A stretch of 64,000 nt of DNA, from the NCBI RefSeq assembly GCF_949987515.2, contig NC_082695.1, positions 70,040,265-70,104,264 on the forward strand. Direction: 5' to 3'. The stretch comes from Delphinus delphis (taxonomy: Eukaryota; Chordata; Mammalia; Artiodactyla; Delphinidae). This document shows, piece by piece, positions 47,790 through 59,889 of this stretch (the first letter of the stretch is position 1; the number at the start of each line of letters is the position of its first letter). Below the pieces are notes generated by a model. It did not search any database and was not told where the DNA came from. It worked only from the letters and a program-made list of their open reading frames with translations. Both the position numbers and the translations under genes were made by a program.

Positions 47790-48180
47790 TCTATTGCTCT
47801 GTAACAAGCTATCCTAACATTTAGTAGTTTAAAATAACCATCATTTATCAAAACTCACAACTGGCTTCTGTGGGTTGCTCACTCATGAGTCTTCAGCAGG
47901 AGGATGCTGGGGGCTGGAACTGCCTGCCCTTTCACCCTCAAAAAGGCTAGACTGGATTTTGTCACCTGGTGGCAGCAGTGTTGTAAGAGGACAAACCCCA
48001 AGGCACAAGGGCTTTCTCTGAAAGCCTCTGCTTCTGTGCATTTACTAATGTCCCATTGGCCGAAGCCAGTCACATGACCAAGCCCAGTGTCAATGCAGGA
48101 GGGACTCTGCAAAGGCATGGATACCCGGGGGTGTGATTCACCGTCAATCTTTATTATGACAGTTATCCCAGAGGGCTAAG
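47790..48180 (-). mobile_element. MaLR-like LTR remnant
   Basis: TTTTCTATTGCTCTGTAACA, GTAGTTTAAAATAACCATC, CTTCTGTGGGTTGCTCACTC, GCTGGGGGCTGGAACTGCC, then ATTGGCCGAAGCCAGTCACA. LTR-like and old; the subfamily is uncertain. Confidence 0.55.
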
Positions 48181-48189
48181 CTAATGTCA

Positions 48190-48780
48190 GGTAATTTATT
48201 GACTAGAGAGCAGAATGTAAATAGGAAAAATAGTAGGAAATAAAACTTAAGAAGTAGACCATGATTTTGTTTTGGGAGGCCTGAAACTTCATGGAGAGGA
48301 ACGTACACTTAATATGCCAGGTCCTCGGGAACGATTGAATGTTTGGACAGAAAAGCCCCATAGGCATAGGCCAAGGCAGTCCTTTAAGCTGAAGAATGTC
48401 AGTGCCTTCGGCAGCCTGCAACAGAAACTGGGCCCTGATTAAGTTATTTAATTGGAAGGAGGTCACAGAATCAAGGGAAAAGCTGAACAACCAAGTCTCA
48501 GGAAAAAGAGAAACCCAGACAGCTCTACTAGGCCAGGATTCAAGGGGCAGGACCCAGTAGGAAGTGCTTCCAAGACACTTCTGTTAGAGTGAGTCAACGC
48601 CCCAAATTCTGTCCACCCAAGATGCAAATTTCCAAGACAGAGAATCTTATTGGTCTGTATGAGTCATTGCTCATTATTTGGCCAAAGTTAGGAAGAGAAT
48701 CTTGGTCAACAGTCCCGACAAGAATGCAGGCAGTGGAGACAGGTAGTTTTCCAAGGAATTTCTAAGGATAGGTGTATAAC
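48190..48780. other. Intergenic DNA, no gene seen
   Basis: No exon or repeat family recognised. Confidence 0.35.
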
Positions 48781-48796
48781 TAAAAAGGCATCACTG

Positions 48797-49001
48797 GGCT
48801 TCCCTGGTGGCGCAGTGGTTGAGAGTCTGCCTGCCGATGCAGGGGACACGGGTTCATGCCCCGGTCCGGGAAGATCCCACATGCCGCGGAGCGGCTGGGC
48901 CCGTGAGCCATGGCCGCTGAGCCTGCATGTCCGGAGCCTGTGCTCCGCAACGGGAGAGGCCGCAGCAGTGAGAGGCCCGCGTACCGCAAAAAAAAAAAAA
49001 A
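48797..49001 (+). mobile_element. Young CHR-type SINE (copy 5)
   Basis: Full-length CHR SINE ending GTACCGC plus a pure A tail of about 14-20 bases. A perfect 15-bp TSD (aaaaaggcatcactg) lies at 48782-48796 and 49002-49016. The intact TSD and unbroken tail mark it as one of the youngest insertions here. Confidence 0.96.
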
Positions 49002-49019
49002 AAAAAGGCATCACTGCTC

Positions 49020-50635
49020 TTAAACTCAACCCCAAACCTGAGATTGCTCAACAGTTCAAATATCAGGCAGCTTGGAGAAAGCCAACCCCACACTCCTGCT
49101 TACTTCAAGGCCTTCTTGTTACTCAGACCACATTCAATATATATTCCACGTTCCAGTTCTCCAATCCTATTTCCCTTTGTGGTTTCCCCCTTCAGTGTAA
49201 CCCTTCAGCCCTCACATTTGACACAGTTTTCCTGGCTCTCCCTCAACCACAGTTTGGATTTTTTTCTGTGAACTCTGCGGATTTGTTCTATGGGGGTCAT
49301 TCAACTTGCCTCTGGAACCCCTGTATGCATCCCCATTCCCCTCCCCCTCTCCCATGCCCACCCCACTTTATCAGACCTATTCCTGCCCAGCCCCACAGAC
49401 CTTTCAGGTAGGACTTGGGCAACCTGAACAGAGCTGTATTTTAGGAAGATTAATCTGGCCTCCATGTAGAGTGCCGGCTGGAGGGAGTGAGCTAGCTGGG
49501 AGTCTTCTACAATATCTGAGCATGTGAATGTGGAATGAACAGGGAATGGAGAGAGAATGGAAAGGAAATGAAAGGCACAGTCCCCTGGCTCTGGTGCTGG
49601 GCTGTCAGGGGACCCATTTAAGATCACTGAAAACTTGATTCCAGGGTTTAAGGGGGAAGAAAGGTACAGAAATGGAAGCAGGGGCTGTCTAACTACACTT
49701 TAAAGAGTTTTTTGGTTAAAAAAAAATTGCAGTGGGATCCAAATAGTTGGTTAAAGTGGTAGAATCATAAAAAATGGCATGTAAATACTTTAAACATTTC
49801 ACTTTAACTTCAAACGTAAGTGTACCTTTATTCATCAATATTTTGAGGCAGGCCCCAAGTCTTTGAGTAAGTGGCTGATGTCTGTTGAATCATCTTTGGG
49901 CATCTTGATTCTAAATGCATACACCCAAAAGGGCACATACTACAATGTCCACATTCAGTTTCTTTAAAAAAGCCGAGACTTAAACACACTTATGAAGCCA
50001 TCTAAGGGTACGCCCCTTCTAGATTTTTACTGTTTCTCCTAATCTGTTAATTTTCTTACCTATACCTATTTCAAAAGCAAAAATTTTTTTTAGCAATCTG
50101 TCTTTAAGCCTTCAAAGCATTCAACTTGTTTTCATAAAAACAACCACTCCTTTTCACACTATTTTATCAGTTTACATAATATTTAAGTAAATTAAAAAAA
50201 CTAAAATGTAGAGTAAAACTGGCATAAACAGGTCTGGGGAAAAATGTAATTGATACTTAATAAGCATACAGTTCACTGGTGTGAGCAGAAGTATTTGGGG
50301 GCTCTAGAGACATACCTTACCAGCTGCCCATATTCAGGGCAGTGGGTATCACTCACAGATTTTATCAATGGAATGGACACTGGAAGTTACATCCAGTGAG
50401 TCAGTGAGCTGGGGATCAGATAGAGTTTTGTAGATTCTGTGCTAGCTTGAAGGATCGCAGGGTACCAACAAAGTGGTAGTGTAACATGTCTACTGATTAT
50501 TTGAAAGATCATTAATTAGTTACATTAAACAACATGGGGTTTTGTGGGGTTTTTTTGTTTTACATGTACAAATCACTGATTTAGTAGAGTTAAGTTCCAA
50601 TATGCAGTCTAGGCAAACTTTCTTCTTTTATTTCA
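49020..50635. other. Intergenic DNA, no gene seen
   Basis: No exon or repeat family recognised. The long open frame that starts in the SINE at 48815 continues to 49411 only by chance. Confidence 0.35.
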
Positions 50636-50639
50636 AATG

Positions 50640-50815
50640 TCCACTAGCCTGCTTTCCCATCATTGCTATATGTAATACAAATGTTTACTTATTGTCTGTT
50701 TTCCTATTGAAACCTATGAGTAATTGTGAGGGCAGAGACTATGTCTATCTGGATCACCACTGAATTCCTGAGGTCTAAATCAAGAAGTCAGTAAATATTT
50801 GTTTAAGGAACAATG
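50640..50815 (+). repeat. L2-like LINE 3' end
   Basis: GTGAGGGCAGAGACTATGTC, then ACCACTGAATTCCTGAGG and GTCAGTAAATATTTGTTTAA follow the L2 terminus. Its last part is included in the tandem duplication that follows. Confidence 0.6.
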
Positions 50816-51155
50816 ATATACTTCGTTCTTGCTAAGGCTAAGTTTCCAGCGCTCAGCAACTACAACTTGCAATAATTCTAAACCATTCATGTATACCATT
50901 CATGTGCTTTTTGCAAAACAAGCCGGTGAAGCAGCACTATACGACATTGACGGATATTCATGTTTCACCATCTAAAGGCCTACATCCTGAAGTCAACAAA
51001 TATTTGTTTGATGAACAATGATATACTTTATTCTTGCTCAGGCTAAGTTTCCAGCTCTCAGCAACTACAACTCTCAATAATTCTAAACCGTTCAGATACT
51101 GACAGGGTATTCTTTACAAAACAAACAGATAAAACCCTACTCTACAACATTTGCA
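50784..51155. repeat. Two-copy tandem duplication (about 205-bp period)
   Basis: Copy 1 starts at 50784 (GAAGTCAGTAAATATTTG, then AACAATGATATACTTCGTTC). Copy 2 starts at 50989 (GAAGTCAACAAATATTTG, then AACAATGATATACTTTATTC). Both continue through AGGCTAAGTTTCCAGC, CTCAGCAACTACAACT and CAATAATTCTAAACC. Similarity fades after about 165 bp in each. The copies have diverged at many positions, so the duplication is old. Confidence 0.88.
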
Positions 51156-51159
51156 ACTA

Positions 51160-52730
51160 TTTATATATTACCACAGGGTGACTTTCAATATAATTGGAAG
51201 TTTATGCTGGATGACCCTTCCTCAATAATACATATTATAATCAATAAGCCTCCTTTTCCACTATGGGCCCCAGTACCATCACTAATAACAGCAAAAGTAA
51301 TTTTAAAATGTTGCTTAAAAATCTGAGTGTGAGAATGAGAATTTTATAATAGGCTGACAGGTTCATTTTCAAGTAATAATTTGATCATGAATGACTTTGA
51401 ATTAAAAAGTAAAGACTTAGCATGTGTATTGATCAAGAATATATTATTGTTTTATTCTAGGCAGTGGGATTTCAGAAGCAATGCCTACAGACAGCCCTTG
51501 TTCTGGAACTTCATTCATCAATATCAACTATTCCCCATCCATTTAATGCTTTACAGTAAAAGTAAGTAAGCAATCAGTTGTGTCATGGGACTTTCAAAGC
51601 ACTCTCAATAATGTACTCAAATATGTATTATGTAAAGTAACAAAGTTTCATCCTACAAATATTTTCCAATTCATCTCCTTATAATGGTTTTGTTATATAA
51701 TTGCGCTTTCCCTATAAACCTAAACCCTTCCTCAGGATGTAAATCTTTAATGTCAATTGGAATCATTAGGAATGTTTTCTACCTCATCCACAAATTATTT
51801 TATTTACTCCTTGTTCTCTCGCTGATAGCTGTTTCCCAAAGCTTCATGTCAGATTCATCAACTTCTTCTCCCTTGTGCCTTTTCTATGCCTCTGCAAATA
51901 AACACGCTGTAAAGGGAGTAGCACAAGAACGTAAATTAGAAGTTCACTTTGGAGAGATTACTTTGATATTTGTGAAAAAATGCCGCCCTTGTTTTATCAC
52001 ACAATCAGTCCCATGTGCTGTTCCTTACTGTTTTCATCTGCATCAATACTTTGATCAAAGAACACAAAATCCATGAGAAGAGAAAACTTCTTTATCCTTT
52101 GTCTCTCTAAGTTGTTACTATCACGGCAAATGAAAAGAAGGGCAGGCAATGAAATTTTTTGAATCATGGATATGAACATCTCCTAAATTATTCATCCTTC
52201 GTCAGGAAACCAACAAGTTAGAACATTCAAAATTCAAATAAAGAAGAGCCCAAGAATAGGAAATAGACGAATCCTAGAGTGTAATAGTTAGCATTACATT
52301 GCTCTTACGATACAAGGATAACCAATTCAAACATGTGAATAAAAAATGTTATTTTTTAAACAAGAAGCCACTAGTTGAAACGTTTCCTTTCTTCAAATGA
52401 TGAATGTAGCCAGCGCGTTTTTGTTTGAGATAACAAAATTCTTAATTATCAGTTGAGGGGAATGTAGTCTCTCAGGATTCTTGCTGCAAATTTAGACAGT
52501 GAGGACAGTAAATATGACAACATGTTGCCACCTAGCGGACATTTCAGAAAATGTCTAGACATCCAGTTTCCTGATACTGTGTTTATACTTAGGATCATAA
52601 AACCCGGGACTTTGGGGTACCTTCCACACCGCCCTATACAGTCCTCTTGTTTCACATGGGCATCATAGGCTCTAGAATCATCAACATCTGCATTGTAAAA
52701 TCAAGTATCAAGACCAGAAGACAGAAATGA
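51160..52730. other. Intergenic DNA, no gene seen
   Basis: A 130-codon open frame lies at 51684-52076 on the plus strand but shows no family resemblance, no Kozak support and no flanking splice pattern I can defend. No named repeat recognised. Confidence 0.35.
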
Positions 52731-52734
52731 GAAA

Positions 52735-52930
52735 TGCCTAACATTTATTGAGCATCTACTTTGTGCCAAGGTTTACCTGGATTATCTTATATGATTGATA
52801 TATCTCTGATGTATATATCTCCCTATTTTACAGATCAAGAAACCATGGCATAGGACAATTAAGTGACTCACCCAAGTCACTTGGTCCCAAGCTGTGCAGC
52901 TGAGGTTTGAATGCAGAGTCCAGGCTCTTA
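52735..52930 (-). repeat. MIR SINE
   Basis: Antisense MIR in order: ACATTTATTGAGCATCTACT, TTGTGCCAAGGTTTACC, CCCTATTTTACAGATCAAGA, AAGTGACTCACCCAAGTCAC, CTGAGGTTTGAATGCAGAG. Confidence 0.85.
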
Positions 52931-53237
52931 AGTGAACAGACATCACTCACTCCCTCAATTTATCTTGTGCAAGAGATCAAGAATGGACATCATCTTATAA
53001 AATATGGCATTGGGTGGGGAGGTTGGTGACTTCATGTTTTTTTGTTGAGTGTATACGATACTTGATACTTGGAGTAGCTCTAGGCTTCCAAGAAAGAAAG
53101 CAAGAGGACCTCAAGTAATGTGTCCCCTGGGCTGAAATAGAGTAGGCAGTGCCACTGGAGTAGGATTGCAGTAGGTACATCCTCCTTACTCCTATATGAC
53201 AAAGCATCTCCAGAATTCAAACTTGAGTGGCCAATTT

Positions 53238-53547
53238 CTTTTTTTTTAATTAATTAATTAATTTATTTATTTTTGGCTGCATTGGGTCTTTGGTGCACGT
53301 GGGCTTTCTCTAGTTGCAGCGTGCACTCTTCATTGCGGTGCATGGGCTTCTAGGCGCACAGCTTTCAGTAGTTGTGGCACAAGGGCTCAGTAGTTGTGGC
53401 TCACAGGCTCTAGAGCGCAGTCTCAGTAGTTATGATGCACGGGCTTAGTTGCTCTGTGGCATGTGGGATCTTCCCAGACTAGGGCTCAAACCCGTGTCCC
53501 ACGCATTAGCAGAGGGATTCTTAACCATTGTGCCACCATGGAAGTCC
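53238..53547 (-). mobile_element. Older full-length CHR-1-like SINE
   Basis: Antisense: T-rich start with a TTAA/TTTA microsatellite, TTTTTGGCTGCATTGGGTCT, body TAGTTGTGGCTCACAGGCTC, end TGTGCCACCATGGAAGTCCC. The flanks cttgagtgg at 53222 and 53548 form a TSD with slight divergence. It belongs to an older subfamily than the six young copies, with a different body. Confidence 0.85.
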
Positions 53548-53559
53548 CTTGAGTGGTCA

Positions 53560-54445
53560 CTTTTTAGGGGATAAAAGATTGCTATCTGGGAAGGTAACCC
53601 AGAATCTCTGAATATTTGATCGAATTAACTCAGTTTTGCCTGTTGTTTCTGAACTCGACCAGCCCCTCTTGCTGGGGTAGAAGGGAGGAAGGGTTGAAAC
53701 TAAGAACTAAAAAGTCAAGGAATTGTCCGCATACTAGGGATGGAATTTGCGTGTGGAATGGAGAGACAGTGTTTTCCTCTAGTGCACCCACACAATTTGT
53801 TCAAACTTTTTCTTTACAGCACTTGGTTCTGTTATAATGAATATTTCGGTCTACTCAATGACTCCTTAACACCTCCATCACCTGCACCTCTGCCTCATAC
53901 AGGATCCTAATTGCAAAAAAAAAAAAAAAAAAAGAATTAAAAAAATCTCTGCACCCCCTGGTATCTAGCACAATGCCAGACTTTTGGTATTTAGTTAATA
54001 ACTGTTTTTTGTGTGAATAAAATAAATTTAGGTATATCTAAAATTAAAACACTAAATATGCAATTGGATGGTATGCTGGTTTTCTCAGCTCTGTTTGCAC
54101 TGGAAATCATGTAAGGGATGACTTGAGAGACTTTTGTGATATTGATTGGTAATTTACGTCACCAAACAAAATTCATAATTTGGAAATAACATAACTGGGT
54201 CTATCCTGATAAGGAATAATTAAATTGTGTGTGCAAAGGTTTAGGTCAAGTTATTTAGAAGGGAAACTAAAGCAAACAGGTACTAATAGTCACCACCCTG
54301 CTAGAAAATCAGGAATTTATGGCTTTCTGGTTTTGCTTATATGATTTTAAAAGGAAAATGTAGTTTTTCCAATGAATCCAGAAAGTAATATCCTAGTTTC
54401 ACCTCCTATAGGATATCTCTATTTAAATGTCTAGCGAATAGCTCA
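53560..54445. other. Intergenic DNA, no gene seen
   Basis: A 19-base A run lies at about 53916-53934. Otherwise no exon or named repeat. Confidence 0.35.
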
Positions 54446-54449
54446 CCGT

Positions 54450-55365
54450 TAATGTGTCTAAGACAGAAATGCTAGTCTCTCCTCTAAACCCTCTTCCTCC
54501 CACTGTCTTCCCGTCTCAGTGAAGGCCAACCCCATTCTTCTAGTTTCTCAAAGCCAGTAGTCATCCTTGACTTCTCGCTTTTTCTCATACCCTTCATCCC
54601 ATCCATCAACAAATTCTTTTTCCCTCTACCTTGAATATATACCAAGAATCCGCCCCCTTCTCACCACATTCTCTGCCAGCACTGTGTCAAGCCACTGCAT
54701 GTCACCTGGATTTCTGTAATGGCCTCTTAACTGATCTCCACCATACCCCAGGGCAGTGTAGCCTCACCCAGCAGGCAGCTGAGTCAGATTATGACCACCT
54801 CCGTGCTTAAAACCCTCCACGGGCTCCCATTTTCTCTCCGAGTACAAAGTAAATTCTCTTCACCGTCTTCGAGGTTTTAGACCATGTTGTTTCCTGCTCC
54901 CTCTCTGAGCTTTATTACTCCTCCATTCCCGTTTGTTATTCAGCCTCACCAGCTTCCTGCTTTGCTTTAACCATGAGGCCAGATCCTGCTTCAGGGCCTT
55001 TACTCCACCAGCTCCTTCTTTCTGGAGCCTCTTCCTCAGACCTCCACACACCTCACTTTTCTCCCCTCAAGTCTTTGCTTAAGTGTCACCTTTAAATTGT
55101 AACTGCCCTGCACCCTCCCCTGTGGCACTCCCAATGCCTCTTACTTTATTTTTTTTCTCTTTCCAATAGCCTGTCTCACCCTTCAGCATATTATATGATT
55201 TGCTTACTATGTTTATTGATTATTCTCTCTCTCCCTTCACTAGAGCAGAAGCTCCACAAGTAGAGGAAGTTTTTATTATTTGTTCACCGATGCAGCTCCA
55301 ATATCCAAAATCGTGTCTGGCATATGCAAGTTGCTGAATAAATATTTGTTGCATGAATGGATAGA
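54450..55365 (+). repeat. Long L2 LINE 3' segment
   Basis: A long, fairly well-ordered L2-type tail: CTTGACTTCTCGCTTTTTCT, GTGCTTAAAACCCTCCACGG, TCAGGGCCTTTACTCCACC, CTCAAGTCTTTGCTTAAGTG, TCACTAGAGCAGAAGCTCCA, TGCTGAATAAATATTTGTTG, CATGAATGG. No coding frame remains. Confidence 0.8.
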
Positions 55366-55369
55366 TCAG

Positions 55370-55760
55370 TCTACCCATTCTGGACATTTTAATAGATCCA
55401 AATGTCACCATATCTCGGATAGGAATTGTACTACATTTAGTTGTTTTCCTTTTGTTCTATTTCTCCTAAGTTACCTGGAAATATAGTCTAACCGGCATGT
55501 CCTTCTTACAAAAGATGCTCGTATCTCTTTTATATCATTTGAGTCTCCAAAAGAAGCCCCCTTTTTAGCAGAAAGTACAGCATCACCAGCTAGAGGACTT
55601 TTGTGCCCTCCAATTGCCCAAGAACATCTCTGACTGTGTCCAGAAGAGGCCAGTTCTGCTTCCAAATAACAGACAGGACCAACAAGTCAGGAATGTAAAG
55701 TCCAACAGCTCCTCTGTCACTAGAGCTGCAGCTGGACACCAGTCCCACTTCCGTGGCTGC
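55370..55760. other. Intergenic DNA, no gene seen
   Basis: Nothing recognised. Confidence 0.35.
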
Positions 55761-55764
55761 CCTC

Positions 55765-56262
55765 TGTATCAGTTATCTATCGCCACGGTAAAGCTGCAGA
55801 ACATACAACTTCAAAACCTTAGTGGCAGATAACAATAAACATTTTGGGGGCTCATATGTTTTCAAGGTTCAGTCAACACAGGCTGGGTTCAGGTGACCTT
55901 GACTGGGTTTACACATGCGTTCGGGGTTTTACGTCTAGTTTAGCTTTGGCTGGGATGGTGGGGCTCTGCTCCTACATCACAGCTTCCAGCAGCCTCCCCC
56001 AGGTGTGTTCTCATGGCCACCACAGAGGAGCAAGAGGAGAGCAAGCGTGAACATGCCTGGGCCCCTGAGGCCTGGACTTGGAACTGTCACACTGTGATTT
56101 CTGCTGTATTTAATTGACCAAAGCAAGTTACAAGTCGGGCCAAAACTCAGGGGGAGGGGAATAGAGTTCACCTCTTGACTAAAACTGCAAAATCACACGG
56201 CAGAGGGCACAAGTTCAAGGAATGAGGACCATTGGAGACCATTGACTCAGTCTACTATACCC
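55765..56262 (-). mobile_element. MaLR-like LTR remnant
   Basis: TGTATCAGTTATCTATCGCC at the left, CAAAACCTTAGTGGCAGATA, GGCTGGGATGGTGGGGCTC, then AAGTTACAAGTCGGGCCAAA and CTCAGTCTACTATA at the right. Same broad class as the element at 47790-48180; old. Confidence 0.55.
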
Positions 56263-56269
56263 TTCCTGA

Positions 56270-57915
56270 CCCATATTCTACACAGAGCCTAGTCTAGCTC
56301 AAGTCCCCTAAGCCATCATGTCCCAAATTTCTATACTGTTCAGGCAGGTCTAGGTTCAGTGGAGCCTCTAGCCTCAGCCAATTGTTACACCAGAATTAAC
56401 CATGCCCTGAAATTTGACTCTAATTTAGTAAAGCAGAGAACATTCCGATTATCTAAGGAAAATTAAATATAAGGGATAAATAAACAGATGAAGAAACTGA
56501 TGTCTTATAAAGCATCACTCTATGCCCAGCTCCATACTGGAGTCTGGGAGAGGGATACAGACACGGTTATCACTAGACTACAATTCTCTAATGACCTCAG
56601 CCTGGGGCACCAATTTACATAGAGTGGAGGAAGGATTTTAAAAGACAACAAACAGGGTAGAAGAGAGTAGAGCTAAACACAAACAAGATACACCAAATAA
56701 CCAAAAAAACTTGGGGCTTCAGCCCATGACCACAAAGGAATTATGGGTATATAGGCATATATATGTACTTTTGTCGTATGTATGTACCACACAAGTTTCT
56801 GCCATCACCATCCACTCCTCTGCAGGCTCCTCGTTTCTTCTTTAATAATTTCTTTTCCTTTGAAGCCTGTCTTTATTACACACTTTAAATTATTTCAATT
56901 CTATGAAAAAGAGTTTAGAAAGGGTTGTGACTTAAAGAGCATAGGATTTAGTCTGATGTTGAACCAAGGAATCCATGAATCTGGATACAGAAATGTAGAG
57001 CAGAGGCTTGGCTTTCAAAAGCCTTACAAGAGAGTTGGACTAGCATGCATGAGTCCACAGTAAACAGGACAAGATAGAATGGATTTAGAGCTAAATCCGA
57101 TGGTGTAGACAAGAAGCTCTCAGGAGAAAAAGTACAACCATTAGGAAGACACAGTTCCTGCCTGGAAAATTAGCCACTGCCCCAGTGGATTTTGGAATTA
57201 CAATGCTAATAAGTCATGTCTAAGACCCAGATGAAACGACCATTTCTCCATGAACCTTCACTTGCTTCTGCAACCTCAGAAATGACTGTGCACCCAAATC
57301 TTAGAATACTCAGAATCTGTACCGCATAACTGAACACCTAATTGTATTTTTTTCTAGTAATGCTTACTGTTTTTTCAGGATGCTTAGTCTTCAACTCCTA
57401 CCAGATTGCAAACCCATTAAGGCCTGGGAACATATGTGTCTGCATAGAATTGAATGAGACCTTCGAGATCTTTCTGTATAATCTTTTCATTTCTGTGGCT
57501 GGGAAAATCAAGGACTAACAAGTTGTGACTGGCCCAAGCTCATACAGCCCCTTCGTGTTTAGAAGACACCTTAAAATTCTGTTTGTTTTCTCTTCCTTTG
57601 ATTGGTTAGGAAAGAAAAGTGGGTGAAGCTTTTTCCAGGGACTTTGTTACATAGTATAATGTTTTGTTTAGGATTCTGTCACCTTAAGAAGTAGACAGAG
57701 AGGTTAGGCTGTAGATTTTTTTTTTTTTTTAAAAGAATGTCGATTAGCTACCACTCTGTGCAAGACTTGAATGTAGCAATGATGGGATTCTACACACTGC
57801 TTAAATTCTTTCTCCCCATGCAGGGTAAGGAACTAGAACATACAGCTTTTCTATAAGGGAGTCAGCTGATGAGCTAAGCCCTGACTATGGGTAAGAAGGA
57901 GCAGTTAAAACTGGT
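56270..57915. other. Intergenic DNA, no gene seen
   Basis: A T run lies at about 57718-57730. No exon or named repeat recognised. Confidence 0.35.
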
Positions 57916-57920
57916 CTAGG

Positions 57921-58141
57921 GGCTTCCCTGGTGGCGCAGTGGTTGAGAGTCCGCCTGCAGATGCAGGGGACGAGGGTTCGTGCCCCGGTCTGGGAGGATC
58001 CCACATGCCGCGGAGCGGCTGGGCCCGTAAGCAATGGCCGCTGGGCCTGCGCGTCCAGAGCCTGTGCTCTGCAACGGGAGAGGCCACAACAGTGAGAGGC
58101 CCGCGTACCGCAAAAAAACAAACAAACAAACAAAAAAACCC
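57921..58141 (+). mobile_element. Young CHR-type SINE (copy 6)
   Basis: Full-length CHR SINE with the GTACCGC end and a CAAACAAACAAACAAA-type tail. A 14-bp TSD with one mismatch (aaaactggtctagg / aaaactggcctagg) lies at 57907-57920 and 58142-58155. Confidence 0.95.
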
Positions 58142-58159
58142 AAAACTGGCCTAGGTTGG

Positions 58160-58635
58160 TAGGACCAGAGACAGAAAGGGAGCATTGTAATCAGCTGAGT
58201 CTGGGTCTGGAAGTGGGAGTGCTGTGCTTTCTCTTCAAAGACCTAAAATGAGAGATGCTTTCTTTCCAGCTAGAGCCTTGAATGGTCCAAGGTGGCTAGC
58301 CATCACCAGTCCCATCCATTCTTGAGCTGAAGATGCCTGGAAGCTCAGCATCTTCAGCCCTGAGAGCAGAAGTGGGGAAAAGCTCAGATCATTGTACATT
58401 TGCCTTTTTCTCCACTATTGCCAATAAATAGCCCATTTTAATGTTTTCTTTAAAAATGATCAATATAGTTCGATGTGTTAGCTGAGTTAGACAGGTTTAC
58501 CATAGTTCATCTTTAACCTCCTCTCTGTTTAGAAACCATTCTTGAACACTAATACTCTTTCCTTGCATGAAACTGAACTATCCATCCAGTTGGATTCTCT
58601 CCAGAGGATTGAATCATTCTGTAAAGCTGATGATT
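58160..58635. other. Intergenic DNA, no gene seen
   Basis: No exon or repeat family recognised. Confidence 0.35.
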
Positions 58636-58639
58636 GGTT

Positions 58640-59880
58640 TTTTTTTTGGTACTGTAACAACCTTATGGAGGTATAACTAATATCCAATAAGCTGCAAATA
58701 TTTAAAATGTACAACTTGCTACATCTTGACATACGAACACACCTGTGAAACACCAACATTTCCTTGTCATTTTTTGTAATCTCTTTCTCTTATTCCTGCC
58801 CCATGGTCCCCAGGCAACCACGGATCTGCTTCTGTCACTTTAGATTGGTTTGCATTTTCTAGAATTTTATGTAAATGGAATCATACATTATATACTCTCC
58901 TTGCCTTGTTTCTTTCCCTCAGCAAAATCATTTTAAAATTCCTTCATGTTCATCATGTAGTTCATCTCTTTTTGTTACTAACTAGTATTCCACTGTGTGG
59001 ATATACATAAGTGAACGTTTATCCATTCGCTTTTTTATGGACATTTTGGTTGTTTTCAGTATTTGGCTAGATAAATAAAGCTGCTTTACATGTACAAGGC
59101 TTGGTATGGATATTCACTTTTATTTCTCTTAGGTAAATACCTAGGAGCCAAATGGCTGAATCATATGACGTCTGTATGTTTAACTTTTTAAGAAGTTACC
59201 AAATAGTTGCACCATCTTATATTCCCACCAGGAAGTCACATCTGGTTTCCCCGTACCCTTGGTATGGTGAGACATTTTCATGTTAGCCCCTCCATTTGAT
59301 GTGTAGTGGTATCTTGTTATGGTTTCAATTTGAATTTCCTTAATGACTTAGGACGTTGAGCATCTTTCTATGAGTTTATTTTCCAGTCGTATGTCTTATT
59401 TGGTAAAAAGTGTGTTCAAATCTTTTGCCCATTTTTTAACTGAGGGTTTTTGTTTCCTATAATTAAGTTTTAAGAGTTCTTTATATAATTCGGGATAAAA
59501 ATCCCTTATAAAAAAATCCCTTATAAAACATCGGATATACAAATATTTTATCACAGACTCTAGCTTGGTTTTCATTCTCTTAACAATGTCTTCCCAGAGC
59601 AGAAGTTTTTAAATTTGATGATGCCCAATTTATCAACTTTTTCCTTTATGGATCATGCTTTTGGACATATATATATACATTTTTGCCTTCCCCAATTTCA
59701 CAGAGGTTTTCTCCTATCATTTTTTTCTAGTAGTTGTATAGTTCTGGGTTTTGTATTTAAGTCCATGATCCATTTAGAGTTAGATTTACATATGTATCTC
59801 TTATTAGGATCATATGGTTTTTCTTGTTTGGTCTGATAATATGGTTGATGACTGTGATTGGCTTTTTATGTATTTTTTTA
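58640..59880 (-). repeat. Old L1M 3' UTR and ORF2 end
   Basis: Antisense L1: CTTATGGAGGTATAACTAAT, GATCTGCTTCTGTCACTTT, GTTACTAACTAGTATTCCAC, TACCTAGGAGCCAAATGGCT, TGCACCATCTTATATTCCCA, CTTTTGCCCATTTTTTAACT, TGATGCCCAATTTATCAAC, GTCCATGATCCATTTAGAGT. Fully degraded. A 20-bp local duplication of AAAAATCCCTTATA occurs near 59496-59527. Confidence 0.9.
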
Positions 59881-59889
59881 TGAAAAAAT

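Noticed and set aside
48815..49411. 198-codon open frame starting in a SINE
   Set aside because: The N-terminal third is translated CHR SINE, repeated in the same form at the other SINE copies. The remainder is chance.
51684..52076. 130-codon open frame, plus strand
   Set aside because: AT-rich intergenic DNA, no recognisable domain and no supported splice sites.
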